A stretch of DNA of 64,000 nt from Propionispora sp. 2/2-37 (GTDB lineage Bacteria; Bacillota; Negativicutes; Propionisporales; Propionisporaceae): the NCBI RefSeq assembly GCF_001298735.1, contig NZ_CYSP01000007.1:62001-126000 (forward strand), written 5' to 3'. Each line of letters opens with the position of its first letter. Within the stretch, counting starts at the first letter, position 1. Under the pieces are notes generated by a model. The model searched no databases. It worked only from the letters and a program-made list of their open reading frames with translations, and was not told where the DNA came from. Shown piece after piece: positions 18,301 to 26,654 of the stretch. Made by a program: the position numbers and the translations under genes.

Positions 18301-18818
18301 CTGGACTGTAAAAATACTTCAAAATCATGATACAAAATATATAAATCATGCAGTTTATCGGCCAGCGGCGACGGCAGCATTCCGGCTTTCACCGCCAGTA
18401 AATCTTCCGGCTTTACCGCATAACTTTTAAACTCCTTGATGATTCCGGCCAGGGTTTCGGCAAACGAACGCTGACCGGCCGCCTGTTGAAAAACCGTAAA
18501 TTCTGCCTGATGCTCTTGTAACAGGCGGCTTAACACCAGCTTCTTGCCCAGTTCGGTAATATGCGGCCGCAAGGCCCCGCCCGTTTCCAGCAGCACGCGG
18601 TGGGCCAGCCGCTGAAAACCGAAAACATGCGCCCGGGTAAAACCGTGCAGTCCCGGTGTGGCCGCCAGATCGTTTTCCGACTGAAAGGTGGCATGTTCCG
18701 GAAGAATTAACAGCAGAGGGTTCCCCTCCGGAGACTGTTGCAAGCGCTCACGGATGGCTTCCCTGCAGTAAAAACTTTTTCCGGTTCCCGCTCCTCCTAC
18801 TACCAAAGTCAGTCCCAT
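15357..18818 (-). CDS. addB: ATP-dependent helicase/nuclease subunit B (AddB)
   Basis: 1153 residues. The N-terminal degenerate helicase domain keeps a Walker A motif (GGAGTGKSF). The C-terminal nuclease domain carries the cysteines of the iron-sulfur staple: one in FQACPFKHFVQYGL and a late cluster CSYCRYFPVC, with DYKSGG as the nuclease motif. AddB reads Chi and cuts the second strand. I start at ATG 18818 because AAGGAGG lies 7 bases upstream. A TTG two codons earlier is less likely. It is 23 bp after sbcC and overlaps addA. Confidence 0.96.
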   Translation of the reverse strand: MGLTLVVGGAGTGKSFYCREAIRERLQQSPEGNPLLLILPEHATFQSENDLAATPGLHGFTRAHVFGFQRLAHRVLLETGGALRPHITELGKKLVLSRLLQEHQAEFTVFQQAAGQRSFAETLAGIIKEFKSYAVKPEDLLAVKAGMLPSPLADKLHDLYILYHDFEVFLQSRYTDPEDYLNLLAENINRSSLVQGAEVWLDGFIWFNPQEIAVLQELLATAAEVTVTLCLPPSALLQPQSETSLFYRQWNTRRKLKALAAATGAAIREVPLQETRRFADNPALAHLERQFFSYPVQPWRQPYQDIALVEAANRRTEVEGMARDMLRLCREENYRWRDMAVLLRDAESYNDIVERVLADYDIPFFSDRRRQAVHHPLAELLRSALETLVENWSYEPLFRCLKTDFFPLSRTEVDQLENYVLEFGIRGTRWSKPEPWRFVRRLSLGEEEELSEAQLDYLDNIQAIRLKASAPLLKLSEGLQAAGNVRRLTTALYYFLEELKVPETLENWADKDEQAGGVDSAREHRQIWSAVIELLEQLVETCGDEVMKPADFAAVLRDGLENLRLSLIPPGLDHVTIASLEQNTVDNIPAVYVLGANDGVLPMRGRSEGVLTDKDREVMAACGMELAPGALADTFAERYLIYLALTRARKRLWFSYPLADEEGRELAPSLIIKRLRQLLNQAPLSYLPAEPPEGCEYEYVAQPERSIAALVGSIRQYKAGREISPVWWAVYNWALQRKELKGYLQQALGGLFHQNQAADLPLELAVRLYPRSRKIRGSVTRLESFQACPFKHFVQYGLQLRERPVFRLQPLDLGQFLHAALKAFGDHMAERGLTWGALPPAEYGDLCADIVQQLIPRLQNEILLSSGQYRHLTRRLENTVKRSVERLAEFDRVSHFKPVALEKAFGQGNDALPPLVYPLTDGVVMELVGQIDRLDSACHNGICYLLVIDYKSGGAWISLPEVYYGLKLQLLTYLLAAQKSGGVWSGAGECRPAGVLYYFLKNPSIAGQVLLSPEEIKKTVNNQLKMPGWVLADPDIIRLLDQAMDSRSDFLKVALKKDGSLYSNSLAYVKTQEEFSLLLRHVEATLAGIGGQIMKGRAGIEPYQLGRQTACSYCRYFPVCQFDQSLPDNEYRVLKQLEESQIWRKLAGKEEDE

Positions 18819-18841
18819 AGGCAATCCTCCTTATGTTAACA

Positions 18842-21800
18842 TCAACCTACTTTAAATTCCGCCCGGCTGCCGGTGCCTGCCCTGCTGATTTCCAGTCTGG
18901 CATCAATCCGTTCTTTAAGCTCCGGTACATGGGATATAATGCCGACCAGCCGCCCACCCCGCTGCAGATCCAGCAGCGCCCTGACGGCAAAATCCAGTGT
19001 TTCCGGGTCGAGCGTGCCAAATCCCTCGTCAATCAGGATGGTATCCAGATGAATACCGCCGGCGTAGGACTGTACTACATCAGCCAGCCCGAGCGCCAGC
19101 GACAGTGATGCCAGAAAGGTTTCACCACCGGACAGGGTTCCGACGGCACGGGCCAGACCGGTATACTGATCAAAAACTTCCAGTTCCAGTCCGCCGGCAG
19201 CGTTTTTTCGGGTCCGCTCCATGGTCCGCTGCAAATAATAACGCCCCCGGCTCATGGTTTTCAGCCGCTCATTGGCGGCCACAGCCACATCATCCAGCAG
19301 TGCCGCCAGTACAAACCGCTGAAAGGTCAGTTTATGTTCGTTGACGCCGTTGGCTACTTCCGCCAGCCGTCCGATGACCCCGTATTGCCCGGTTAGCGTA
19401 TCCGTTTCCTGTTTCAGGACAGCCAGGGAAGCCAGCCATTTTTGCTCTTGCTCCGTTCTAATCCTGGCAGCCGCCTGTTCGGCTACTGCCTGGTTATGAC
19501 TGCTTAGCGCCTCTTTTACCCGCTGAAACAATTGCTCCATTACAGGAGGCACCAGCCCTTTAACTGCTTTATCGGCCTGCTTAAGCCGGCTGCCGGCCGC
19601 AGTAAAGTTTTTATCAAACATCTCGATCCGTTCTTGTAACGCCTTCCGGTAATCCGGCGGCTTTTTGGCCCGCTGGTAATCGTCCGGCCCACTGAACCCT
19701 GCCGAACGTATCCGCAGGAGAAATTCCCGCCGCTGCGCTTCATAGCGTTCCCGGCTTTGCTGCAGGTTGCTTTGGGTATGTTTATACAGCGTTTGCTCTT
19801 TAGCCAGTGCTTCACTCGCTATTTGCAGTGCGCTCTGCGCCTCCTCCCAGCAGATTTTAAGCTGCTCCGCCTTCTGTTGCGCGGCTTGTCTGGCCGCTGC
19901 CAGCCTATTGCTGTCACGGTATGGTGCCGGTACACCCTCCCGGCGTTCTTTGGCCACTGCCCGGGCCGCCTGATACCGGCTTTCGGCCTGCCGGTAGCGT
20001 ATTTCCAACTCCTCCAGTTCTTTGCCCACGTCCGCCTTTTGCGCCTCCAGCCTGGTGATTTCCTGCTGCAAACCGCCTGCGGCGGCGGCTGCCTTCACAG
20101 TTTTTTCGTAACTTTCCTCTGCTGCCGCCAAGGCCTTTTCCACCTGTCCCGGCTCCTGCTGAGCATAACTGCCCAGCGCACGCTCCACTTCCTGCAGCCT
20201 GTCTTTCGCCGCCAGACAGTTCGCCTGCAGCGTAGCCAGCTTTTCCCTTATGGCGGCAACAGCCGGCTCCAGCGAATCAACCGCCTCCTGGGCCGCTTCC
20301 AACGCTCCCTCTTCCGGGGTATCCTCCGGAGAAAAGGCCGGGCGGGGATGATGGCAGGAGCCGCAAACCGGACAGGGAAGGCCCTCCGACAGTCTCGCCG
20401 CCATCAGGGCCGCCTGACCGGCAGTCCAGGCCTGCTGCAAGGCGGCCAGCTTCTCCCTGGCGGCCGTATAGGCGGCCGTCACCTGCCGGCTCTTATCCAG
20501 CATAGTCATGCGTTCGCCCTCCAGCCGGTCTAAAGAGATTTTCCCCTCTTCCCAGAATTGCTGCCGCTGCCGGGCTTCGGACAGTTCCCGCACGGCTGCT
20601 TCCCGGCTGCCGCTTTGAGCCGCCAATACCAGCGCCTGTTGATATTCAGACAGGCTTTTCTCCAGGGCCTGCTGCAGCATATTCAGCCTGGACTGACAGG
20701 CAGCCCGCTCCCGTTCCGCCCGGGCTGCTACCTGACCTTCAGCCTCTTCCGTTTGTTGCGCCCTGATGAACCCTGTCACTTTTTCCTGCAGCTGCTCTAA
20801 CAGCATAACCTCTTCCCAGGCTGCCTGGCGCTCGGTTTCCCGTCCTTCTTCCGCCTGCCAGACAGACTGAGCCCGAACCTGGGCTGCCTGGGCTGCCTGC
20901 AGTGCCGTTTCCTGCCTGCTTAACACCGCCTCAAGCCCGGCCAGTTCCTCCTGCCGCTGTTTCACATTCATTTCCGCATCAAAAAATTCCGACGCCTGAT
21001 TGGCCAGTGCTAATTCCTGCCGCTTCTCCGTCACCAGCGGCAGCTTGTTTTCCAGGTCGCTTAGGCTGTGTCTGGCCTCAGCCTGTTCGGCAAACTTTGC
21101 CTGCACGATCTGCCCTTCCGTCAGTGCCGCCTGTGCCGCCTGCAGCGTTTGTGCGGTAACTTGTTCCCGGTCCGTCAGCGTAGCAAGTTCTTCTTTATGG
21201 CGAAGATGAATCTGTTCCAGTTCTTCCGTTGAGGAAACACCGGCCTCCTGCAAAATCCAGCCGATCTGTTCTCTTTTCTGCTCGAAAAGCTTCTTTACCT
21301 CCTGGTCCTTTTGCTTCAATTTCAGCTCAATCGCACGGTACAAATCGGTTTTGAACAACGTCTGCAATATTTCCTGCCGCTCCAGGGAATTGGCCGTCAG
21401 CAGCCGGCGGAATTCACCCTGCGGCAGCAATACCACCTGCCGGAACTGACTGCTTTTAAAACCCAGCAGTTCTTCGACTTTCTGCGTTACATCGCTCCAG
21501 CCGGCTGCCAGCAGGGTTTCGGCACCTTCACGCACAAACCATAGTTCAGCAGCCGCATCCATTCTGGTCGTACCTTCTCCCCGTTTTTTGGCGCGTATTT
21601 GTTCAGGGCAGCGCCGGATGCGGTATTGCCTGCCGCCCAGCGCAAACGAAAATAACACTTCAGTCGGAATGTCCGGCGTGGCATAGTCGCTGCGCAGCGA
21701 CCGCCCATCCCGTTCACTGCCGCTGGCCGTACCGTACAGGGCAAAGCAAATGGCGTCTAAAATAGTGGTTTTCCCCGCCCCGGTAGGTCCGTGGATCAGA

Positions 21801-21892
21801 AAAAACGAACGGGCCCCCAGCTCGGAAAAATCGACAACCTGGCGGCCGGCATACGGCCCGAACGCCTGCATGGTCAAACACAGCGGTTTCAT
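18842..21892 (-). CDS. sbcC: Exonuclease SbcC (Rad50-like SMC ATPase)
   Basis: 1016 residues: N-terminal ATPase half with GPTGAGKTTILDAICFALYG, long coiled-coil arms (about 190-800), a zinc hook in the middle (PCPVCGSCHHP), and the C-terminal half with signature LSGGETFLASLSLALG and Walker B ILIDEGFGTLDPE. With SbcD it processes hairpins, protein-blocked ends and long palindromes. Its start overlaps the sbcD stop by 4 bp. Co-transcription with addAB downstream groups double-strand-end processing enzymes into one operon. Confidence 0.97.
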   Translation of the reverse strand: MKPLCLTMQAFGPYAGRQVVDFSELGARSFFLIHGPTGAGKTTILDAICFALYGTASGSERDGRSLRSDYATPDIPTEVLFSFALGGRQYRIRRCPEQIRAKKRGEGTTRMDAAAELWFVREGAETLLAAGWSDVTQKVEELLGFKSSQFRQVVLLPQGEFRRLLTANSLERQEILQTLFKTDLYRAIELKLKQKDQEVKKLFEQKREQIGWILQEAGVSSTEELEQIHLRHKEELATLTDREQVTAQTLQAAQAALTEGQIVQAKFAEQAEARHSLSDLENKLPLVTEKRQELALANQASEFFDAEMNVKQRQEELAGLEAVLSRQETALQAAQAAQVRAQSVWQAEEGRETERQAAWEEVMLLEQLQEKVTGFIRAQQTEEAEGQVAARAERERAACQSRLNMLQQALEKSLSEYQQALVLAAQSGSREAAVRELSEARQRQQFWEEGKISLDRLEGERMTMLDKSRQVTAAYTAAREKLAALQQAWTAGQAALMAARLSEGLPCPVCGSCHHPRPAFSPEDTPEEGALEAAQEAVDSLEPAVAAIREKLATLQANCLAAKDRLQEVERALGSYAQQEPGQVEKALAAAEESYEKTVKAAAAAGGLQQEITRLEAQKADVGKELEELEIRYRQAESRYQAARAVAKERREGVPAPYRDSNRLAAARQAAQQKAEQLKICWEEAQSALQIASEALAKEQTLYKHTQSNLQQSRERYEAQRREFLLRIRSAGFSGPDDYQRAKKPPDYRKALQERIEMFDKNFTAAGSRLKQADKAVKGLVPPVMEQLFQRVKEALSSHNQAVAEQAAARIRTEQEQKWLASLAVLKQETDTLTGQYGVIGRLAEVANGVNEHKLTFQRFVLAALLDDVAVAANERLKTMSRGRYYLQRTMERTRKNAAGGLELEVFDQYTGLARAVGTLSGGETFLASLSLALGLADVVQSYAGGIHLDTILIDEGFGTLDPETLDFAVRALLDLQRGGRLVGIISHVPELKERIDARLEISRAGTGSRAEFKVG

Positions 21893-23040
21893 TGTGTAGC
21901 CTCCCGTTCTTCCCGGTTTAACTCGTCCAGCAGGTCCCTGAAGGTTTGCTCCTGTTCCGCGGTCAAATCCTCGCCGGTCATTTGATTGAAAAATGCCGCG
22001 AATAAACTGGCTTCGCTTAACCGGCGATGGTCACCTGCCGGTCCCTGCAGGGTGCCGCTGCGGCTTAAACGCAGATAGTCAAAATCCAGCAGGTTGGGAT
22101 ACATTTCCTTCAACCTGAGCCTGGCATCCAAAATGGGCTGATGGTCTTCCAGCGTAATCATAAGGTAGTCTTCCTTAGCGCTGTCGGTTTGCGCCTGCAC
22201 CACAAGATCCTGGAACAGGCCGCGCAGGCAGCGCACCTCATGCCGTGGCGTCAAAGAGAATACGGTGACGGCAACGCTGCCGTCACCGTTCAGTTCCACC
22301 AGATTGATCCCCTTTTTCTGTCCGGCTTCGGCAAAAGAATATTTCAGCAGTGAGCCGGAATAGCGTATTTTTTCACTCCCGGCCTGCTGCGAATTATGCA
22401 AATGTCCCAGGGCCGCATAATCAAAGCCGGCAAAAAGTGCCGAGCCGACCGCGCCGCTGCCGCCCACCGATAACGGTCTTTCCGATTCGCTTTCCACTCC
22501 TCCGGCAACAAAAGCATGCGCCACCGCCACTTTTCGCACACCGGGAGGTACATAGGCTGTCGTATGGGCAATCATCGCTCTCAAGGCTGCTTCATGCCCG
22601 TCGGCTTCCAGCTGCCAGGTATTCCGGACAACGGCCGGTTCGGCATACGTCAAAGGAAGAAAGTATACGGGCCCGTAGGAATCATATAAGACAACCGGTT
22701 CCAGTTTGGCAGACAGCTGCCCGGTAACAAAAAGGCCCTGGCCGGCCAGCAACCGGTTGCCGAAGCCCAGCCGGTCAGGACTGTCGTGATTGCCGGCAAT
22801 CATAATGACCGGTACCTTATAATCCAGGAGCAACCGGGACAGCGTATCATCCAGCAGGCGCACAGCCTCCGTCGGCGGTACCGACCGGTCGTATACGTCT
22901 CCGGCGACCACAACGGCATCCGGTTTCACCTCCCGCACCAGTTCCAGGAACTGCTCTAAAATATAGGCCTGATCGTCGGTCAGGTGAACTCCGTGAAACA
23001 TCCGTCCTAAATGCCAGTCCGCCGTATGTAAAAAGCGCAT
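21889..23040 (-). CDS. sbcD: Exonuclease SbcD (Mre11-like)
   Basis: 383 residues. Calcineurin-like phosphoesterase with all metal motifs: HTADWHLGR, VVAGDVYDR, AGNHDSPDR, AHAF and ALGHLHNSQ. A C-terminal domain binds SbcC. It is the nuclease of the SbcCD complex. Its ATG shares one base with the stop of the preceding EamA gene (TAATG), and its own end overlaps sbcC, so the three are translationally linked. Confidence 0.96.
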   Translation of the reverse strand: MRFLHTADWHLGRMFHGVHLTDDQAYILEQFLELVREVKPDAVVVAGDVYDRSVPPTEAVRLLDDTLSRLLLDYKVPVIMIAGNHDSPDRLGFGNRLLAGQGLFVTGQLSAKLEPVVLYDSYGPVYFLPLTYAEPAVVRNTWQLEADGHEAALRAMIAHTTAYVPPGVRKVAVAHAFVAGGVESESERPLSVGGSGAVGSALFAGFDYAALGHLHNSQQAGSEKIRYSGSLLKYSFAEAGQKKGINLVELNGDGSVAVTVFSLTPRHEVRCLRGLFQDLVVQAQTDSAKEDYLMITLEDHQPILDARLRLKEMYPNLLDFDYLRLSRSGTLQGPAGDHRRLSEASLFAAFFNQMTGEDLTAEQEQTFRDLLDELNREEREATQ

Positions 23041-23981
23041 TACTGCTTCCCTCCTGTCGCACAGCCAGTTTGCGGTGTCGCCGCTGCACGGGTTGTCAGA
23101 TAGACCCCGCCGATAATGACGGCGGCACTAAAAAGTTTAAACCAGCCCACACTTTCGCCTAAAATCAGTTGGGACTGAATAATTGTAAATACAGGCACCA
23201 AATTAATAAAAATAGCCGCTTTGGGCGCACCGATTCTCTGGATGGCAATCAACTGGAACAAATAACCCAGCACCGATGCGAACACAGCCATATACAGAAT
23301 GGACAGCCAGCCCCCTAGGCTGGCAAACGGCAGAAAGGCTAGCGGCCGCTCCCACAGGACAAAAGGAAAAGAAATCAGCGTACACAGTAAAAAAGTATAT
23401 GCGGTAATCATTAAAGGCGACAGTTGAAAGCGCTGCATATAACAGCGGCTGAGCACAGCATAAGCCGCCCAGCTAAACACAGCGGCAAACATAAACAAAT
23501 CCCCTGCGTTAAAGGCAAAGCCGGAAACCACACTCCAATCCCCGCCGGTAATGGTCAAAACCACGCCGCTAAAAGACAGGGCGATACCCAGCAAGCGAAG
23601 TGTATCCAGCCGGTCGCGTAGAAATAACGCGGCCAGTACGGCAGTCATCATGGGATTGGACGCACCGATTAAGGACGAGTTGACGGCCGACGTATAATGG
23701 AGGCTGAAAAAAAACAGCACATGATACAAAAAAGTCCCCACAAATCCGAGTATAACCAGCGGTCCCCACTGAACGCGGCCGGGAAGCCACGCTCCAGGCT
23801 GCCTGCTGTATAAAATGGCAAAAATAAACGGCAAAGTAAATAAAAAACGAAAAAAAGTCAAGGCAAAAGGAGGAAATTCCTGTACCGCCATTTTTCCGGT
23901 AATAAACGCACCTGACCAGAACAAGGCGGTAAACACCATCAGGACATAGATCTTTCTATTGGATATATTGGTCAAGTTCAT
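23040..23981 (-). CDS. EamA/DMT-family transporter
   Basis: 313 residues with about ten hydrophobic segments in two EamA repeats (about 12-145 and 160-295). It belongs to the drug/metabolite superfamily of inner-membrane exporters or amino-acid permeases. The substrate is not predictable. It is co-transcribed with sbcDC and addBA (overlap TAATG with sbcD, 8 bp after the deacetylase gene), but nothing in its sequence points to a DNA-repair role. The operon position may be incidental. Confidence 0.9.
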   Translation of the reverse strand: MNLTNISNRKIYVLMVFTALFWSGAFITGKMAVQEFPPFALTFFRFLFTLPFIFAILYSRQPGAWLPGRVQWGPLVILGFVGTFLYHVLFFFSLHYTSAVNSSLIGASNPMMTAVLAALFLRDRLDTLRLLGIALSFSGVVLTITGGDWSVVSGFAFNAGDLFMFAAVFSWAAYAVLSRCYMQRFQLSPLMITAYTFLLCTLISFPFVLWERPLAFLPFASLGGWLSILYMAVFASVLGYLFQLIAIQRIGAPKAAIFINLVPVFTIIQSQLILGESVGWFKLFSAAVIIGGVYLTTRAAATPQTGCATGGKQ

Positions 23982-23989
23982 TCCCTGCC

Positions 23990-24790
23990 TTATAAAACGG
24001 AATCATACACAATTCCCCTGCCGCCGTATTGCTGCAGCAATTCCCCCACCGGCACAATCCGGTATCCCTGGGTAATGAGCCGCGGCAGCAACCGGGTTAA
24101 TGCATCAGCCGATGCCTTGCCGGACACATGCAGGCGTACAATGGCTCCGGGTTTGACATGCTGCATAACCCGGCCGACAATGATATCGGCATTGTTATTC
24201 ACATGATCCAGGGCATCCACTTCCCAGCCGACTGCTTTAAAACCAAGTTCGAAGGCCGCCTGCAAGCCAGCGCGGCTAAACTGACCGACCGCCGGGCGGT
24301 ATAAGGCGGGCTGCCTGCCGGTTACCTGGCGGATTTCCGTCGCGCACCTTTCCATATCGTTCTTTATACCCTGTAAAGAACCGGAATGAGCCGAACCGTA
24401 AGCATAGCTTTGACTGCCAAGCTCATGACCTTTGGAAGTCAATTGCATGGCTTCTTCCGGATAGGCTGCCGCCCAGGGACCGGAAATAAAGAAGGTGGCA
24501 TGCACACCATGTATTCCGAGCGTTCTTACCATAAGGTCTATCCCATCGGCCCCAAGACCGCTGTCAAAACTCAGGGCGATTACCTTATCCGTAGTAGTTA
24601 CTGCCTTTATCGGCAGTGCCTCCGGCCGTAGCTGGATGGGCGCCGGAGCCGGTTCGGCCTGAACGGCATTGCCCTGATCACTGTCCTCCCCGGTTGCCGA
24701 CGGTATTTGCTGCAAAACAAAAAACCAGGTAAACGCGATACACAAACCGATAAACAACATGGTCATACGAATGGATAAAAGACTGCGCAT
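23990..24790 (-). CDS. Polysaccharide-deacetylase-fold protein with lost metal site
   Basis: 266 residues: an N-terminal membrane anchor or signal (about 8-28), a low-complexity linker, then a NodB-homology domain (about 66-260). The catalytic base aspartate remains (D76 in SFDSG, usually TFDDG), but the metal ligands are replaced: the second aspartate by S77, and the two histidines of the HExGNHTxxH motif by Q127 and Y131 (HELGSQSYAYG). The RxPxG-like segment (RPAVG) and late LH motif remain. It is probably a non-enzymatic, envelope-located relative of sporulation deacetylases. Start ATG 24790 is supported by GGAGG 7 bases upstream. Confidence 0.88.
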   Translation of the reverse strand: MRSLLSIRMTMLFIGLCIAFTWFFVLQQIPSATGEDSDQGNAVQAEPAPAPIQLRPEALPIKAVTTTDKVIALSFDSGLGADGIDLMVRTLGIHGVHATFFISGPWAAAYPEEAMQLTSKGHELGSQSYAYGSAHSGSLQGIKNDMERCATEIRQVTGRQPALYRPAVGQFSRAGLQAAFELGFKAVGWEVDALDHVNNNADIIVGRVMQHVKPGAIVRLHVSGKASADALTRLLPRLITQGYRIVPVGELLQQYGGRGIVYDSVL

Positions 24791-24882
24791 ATGATGTCCT
24801 CCCGTCACTTCACTGCCGGCTAGTTTTAAAAAAACCAGCCGCCCTTTCTAAGAAAAATACAGCACAACAAGGAATGTGCTAA

Positions 24883-24917
24883 GCGGTTTACTATTCTGGG
24901 ACAGGATAGTAAACCGC
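24883..24917. repeat. Strong hairpin between GH18 and deacetylase-like genes
   Basis: Perfect 12-bp stem GCGGTTTACTAT / ATAGTAAACCGC with an 11-nt loop, six bases after the GH18 stop on the minus strand. No T-run follows directly, so it may be an mRNA-stabilising or processing hairpin rather than a full terminator. Confidence 0.6.
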
Positions 24918-24922
24918 CGATA

Positions 24923-26353
24923 CTACTTGCTCTTTTGCAACCCGGAATGGATCACCGGCCAAACGGTCTCTTTTTCAAAACCTTTGCGCCATGAAGCGAC
25001 CCCCGCTAAATTATATTTGTCAACCAGGGCCACTTTAAGGCCCAGGGAGCGTTCCTCTTCCAGCCAGATGCGATGCCGTTTTTCCTGTTCATAAAACTCC
25101 GTATAATACTGCCCCTGATCCGCCAGCCATACGGGAGTCAGCCGCTTTTCCCGAATGGTTTTATCTACATCCGCCATCGACATGGTTTTGCCTCTGCCCG
25201 CCAGTTTTCCGTTCTTATCCTCTGCCCACTGTCGGGTGTAAAACGGCAAGCCCAGCAACAGTTTTTCTGCCGGAACCTGCTGCAGCATATTGCTAATACC
25301 CCGCTCCACCCAGCCAAGCGATGCCACCGAACCGCTTTTCGTACCCGCAGCCCAGTGTTCATCATAAGTCATCACCATGATATAATCGACGATCGCGGCC
25401 AGCTTTTCCCGGTCATAGCATTTTGACCAGTTATCCGAACCATCCGGCACCGTAACATCAGCCGAAACGACCACACCCTGCAGTTTGAGCGCCGCCGCAA
25501 TGCGCGCAATAAATGCGGTAAGCCGGTCCTTATCTTCCATATATACATTTTCAAAATCAATATTAATCCCGTCCAGGTCATATAAACTGGAATATACCAG
25601 CAATTGCTTGATAATCCTGTCCTGCGTATACGGACTGCTCAGGATTCGCCGCGTCAGATCCTTATCAAAGCTGTTGTTAACCAGCGCCCACACCTTGTAG
25701 CCCTTCTGATGAGCCGTTTTGACATAGCGTATGTCGGCCCGGCTGCTGACCAGACCGTCCTCACCAATGGAGAACCAGGTCGGCGAAAGGACCTGCAGCC
25801 CGGGTATCGCCGGCTGTCGTATTAGATCGGTATCTACTGTGCCAATGGCATCCCACACCAAATTGATTTTTCCCTGCGGGCGCCACTTTTTCCGGACGGT
25901 ATTCAGTTTCCGGCGTTCGGCGGTTTGCGGTTTGGAAATGATCACACTGCCTCCCGCGTCCGTAGTAACATGTAAGCCTAAAAGCGGTTCCAGACCATAT
26001 ACGTTAAGATAAAAAACTCCGTTGAACTCCCTGGTCATAAAGTTCAACGTGACCCCATCCAGAATCTTGACATCCAATGCCCCGTTTTCCAGCCTGAAGT
26101 CAGGCTGGGCTACCGAAAGGTATGCCCGGGTATCCGTTTTATCAAACTGAAACGCCCTGTCCAGATAAGCTTCCAGAATGCTCACCGGAACCCAGACAGC
26201 GTCTGCACCAACCAGGACTGTCCCACTTTGTAAAATCAGCGGTTTTTCTTCCCATTGATCGGTCAGGTTCCCGTTCTGTCCCCAGCAAACCGTCATGCCG
26301 GACCACAATAGTAAAACGATCACCAGACAAGCTCTCACCGTTATTTGTCGCAC
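24923..26353 (-). CDS. GH18-family glycosidase with copper-amine-oxidase-like N-domain
   Basis: 476 residues: signal peptide (about 5-27), a stalk domain of the copper-amine-oxidase N-terminal type (about 35-145, common in Firmicute envelope proteins), and a GH18 barrel (about 160-470) with intact DxxDxDxE motif (LDGINIDFE) and later MVMTYDEHW. It is exported and probably cuts N-acetylglucosamine bonds in peptidoglycan, like YaaH/SleL-type spore enzymes. The start is placed at GTG 26353 because AAGGAG lies 6 bases upstream. Upstream ATG/GTG codons have no properly spaced site. Confidence 0.9.
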   Translation of the reverse strand: MRQITVRACLVIVLLLWSGMTVCWGQNGNLTDQWEEKPLILQSGTVLVGADAVWVPVSILEAYLDRAFQFDKTDTRAYLSVAQPDFRLENGALDVKILDGVTLNFMTREFNGVFYLNVYGLEPLLGLHVTTDAGGSVIISKPQTAERRKLNTVRKKWRPQGKINLVWDAIGTVDTDLIRQPAIPGLQVLSPTWFSIGEDGLVSSRADIRYVKTAHQKGYKVWALVNNSFDKDLTRRILSSPYTQDRIIKQLLVYSSLYDLDGINIDFENVYMEDKDRLTAFIARIAAALKLQGVVVSADVTVPDGSDNWSKCYDREKLAAIVDYIMVMTYDEHWAAGTKSGSVASLGWVERGISNMLQQVPAEKLLLGLPFYTRQWAEDKNGKLAGRGKTMSMADVDKTIREKRLTPVWLADQGQYYTEFYEQEKRHRIWLEEERSLGLKVALVDKYNLAGVASWRKGFEKETVWPVIHSGLQKSK

Positions 26354-26654
26354 AGCCATCTCCTTCACTTTTAGGCAAATTTTATATTACTATGTTTATT
26401 CTTGGCAATAGGCCGAAAATCCTTTTGTTTAGACAGCCTCATTTTCCGGTAGCAGTACTCCCTTCACATTCTCAATTATTCGACAAATCCCGTCATTTCG
26501 TCCATTAGGAGAAGGAAATTGCTACCTGCCCAGAGAATTTATCTACGTATAGTTTTTGTTGTGGTATCCGGTACTCCGGTACCATTAAGCCCATTATACC
26601 GCACGCTTTACTACCATAATTTTTCATTGATGAATCCTTAAAGGAGTTACTGCA
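26354..26654. other. Intergenic region between divergent GH18 and alcohol dehydrogenase genes
   Basis: 301 bp holding the two divergent promoters' space. I see an imperfect inverted repeat GGTATCCGG / CCGGTACC near 26570-26592 that could be a regulator site for the alcohol dehydrogenase, and no convincing small gene or terminator. Confidence 0.3.

Noticed and set aside
19757..20533. Long plus-strand frame opposite sbcC, and similar ones opposite addB, mcp and cheA
   Set aside because: Antisense shadows of GC-rich coiled-coil or conserved genes. No ribosome-binding sites or recognisable domains.
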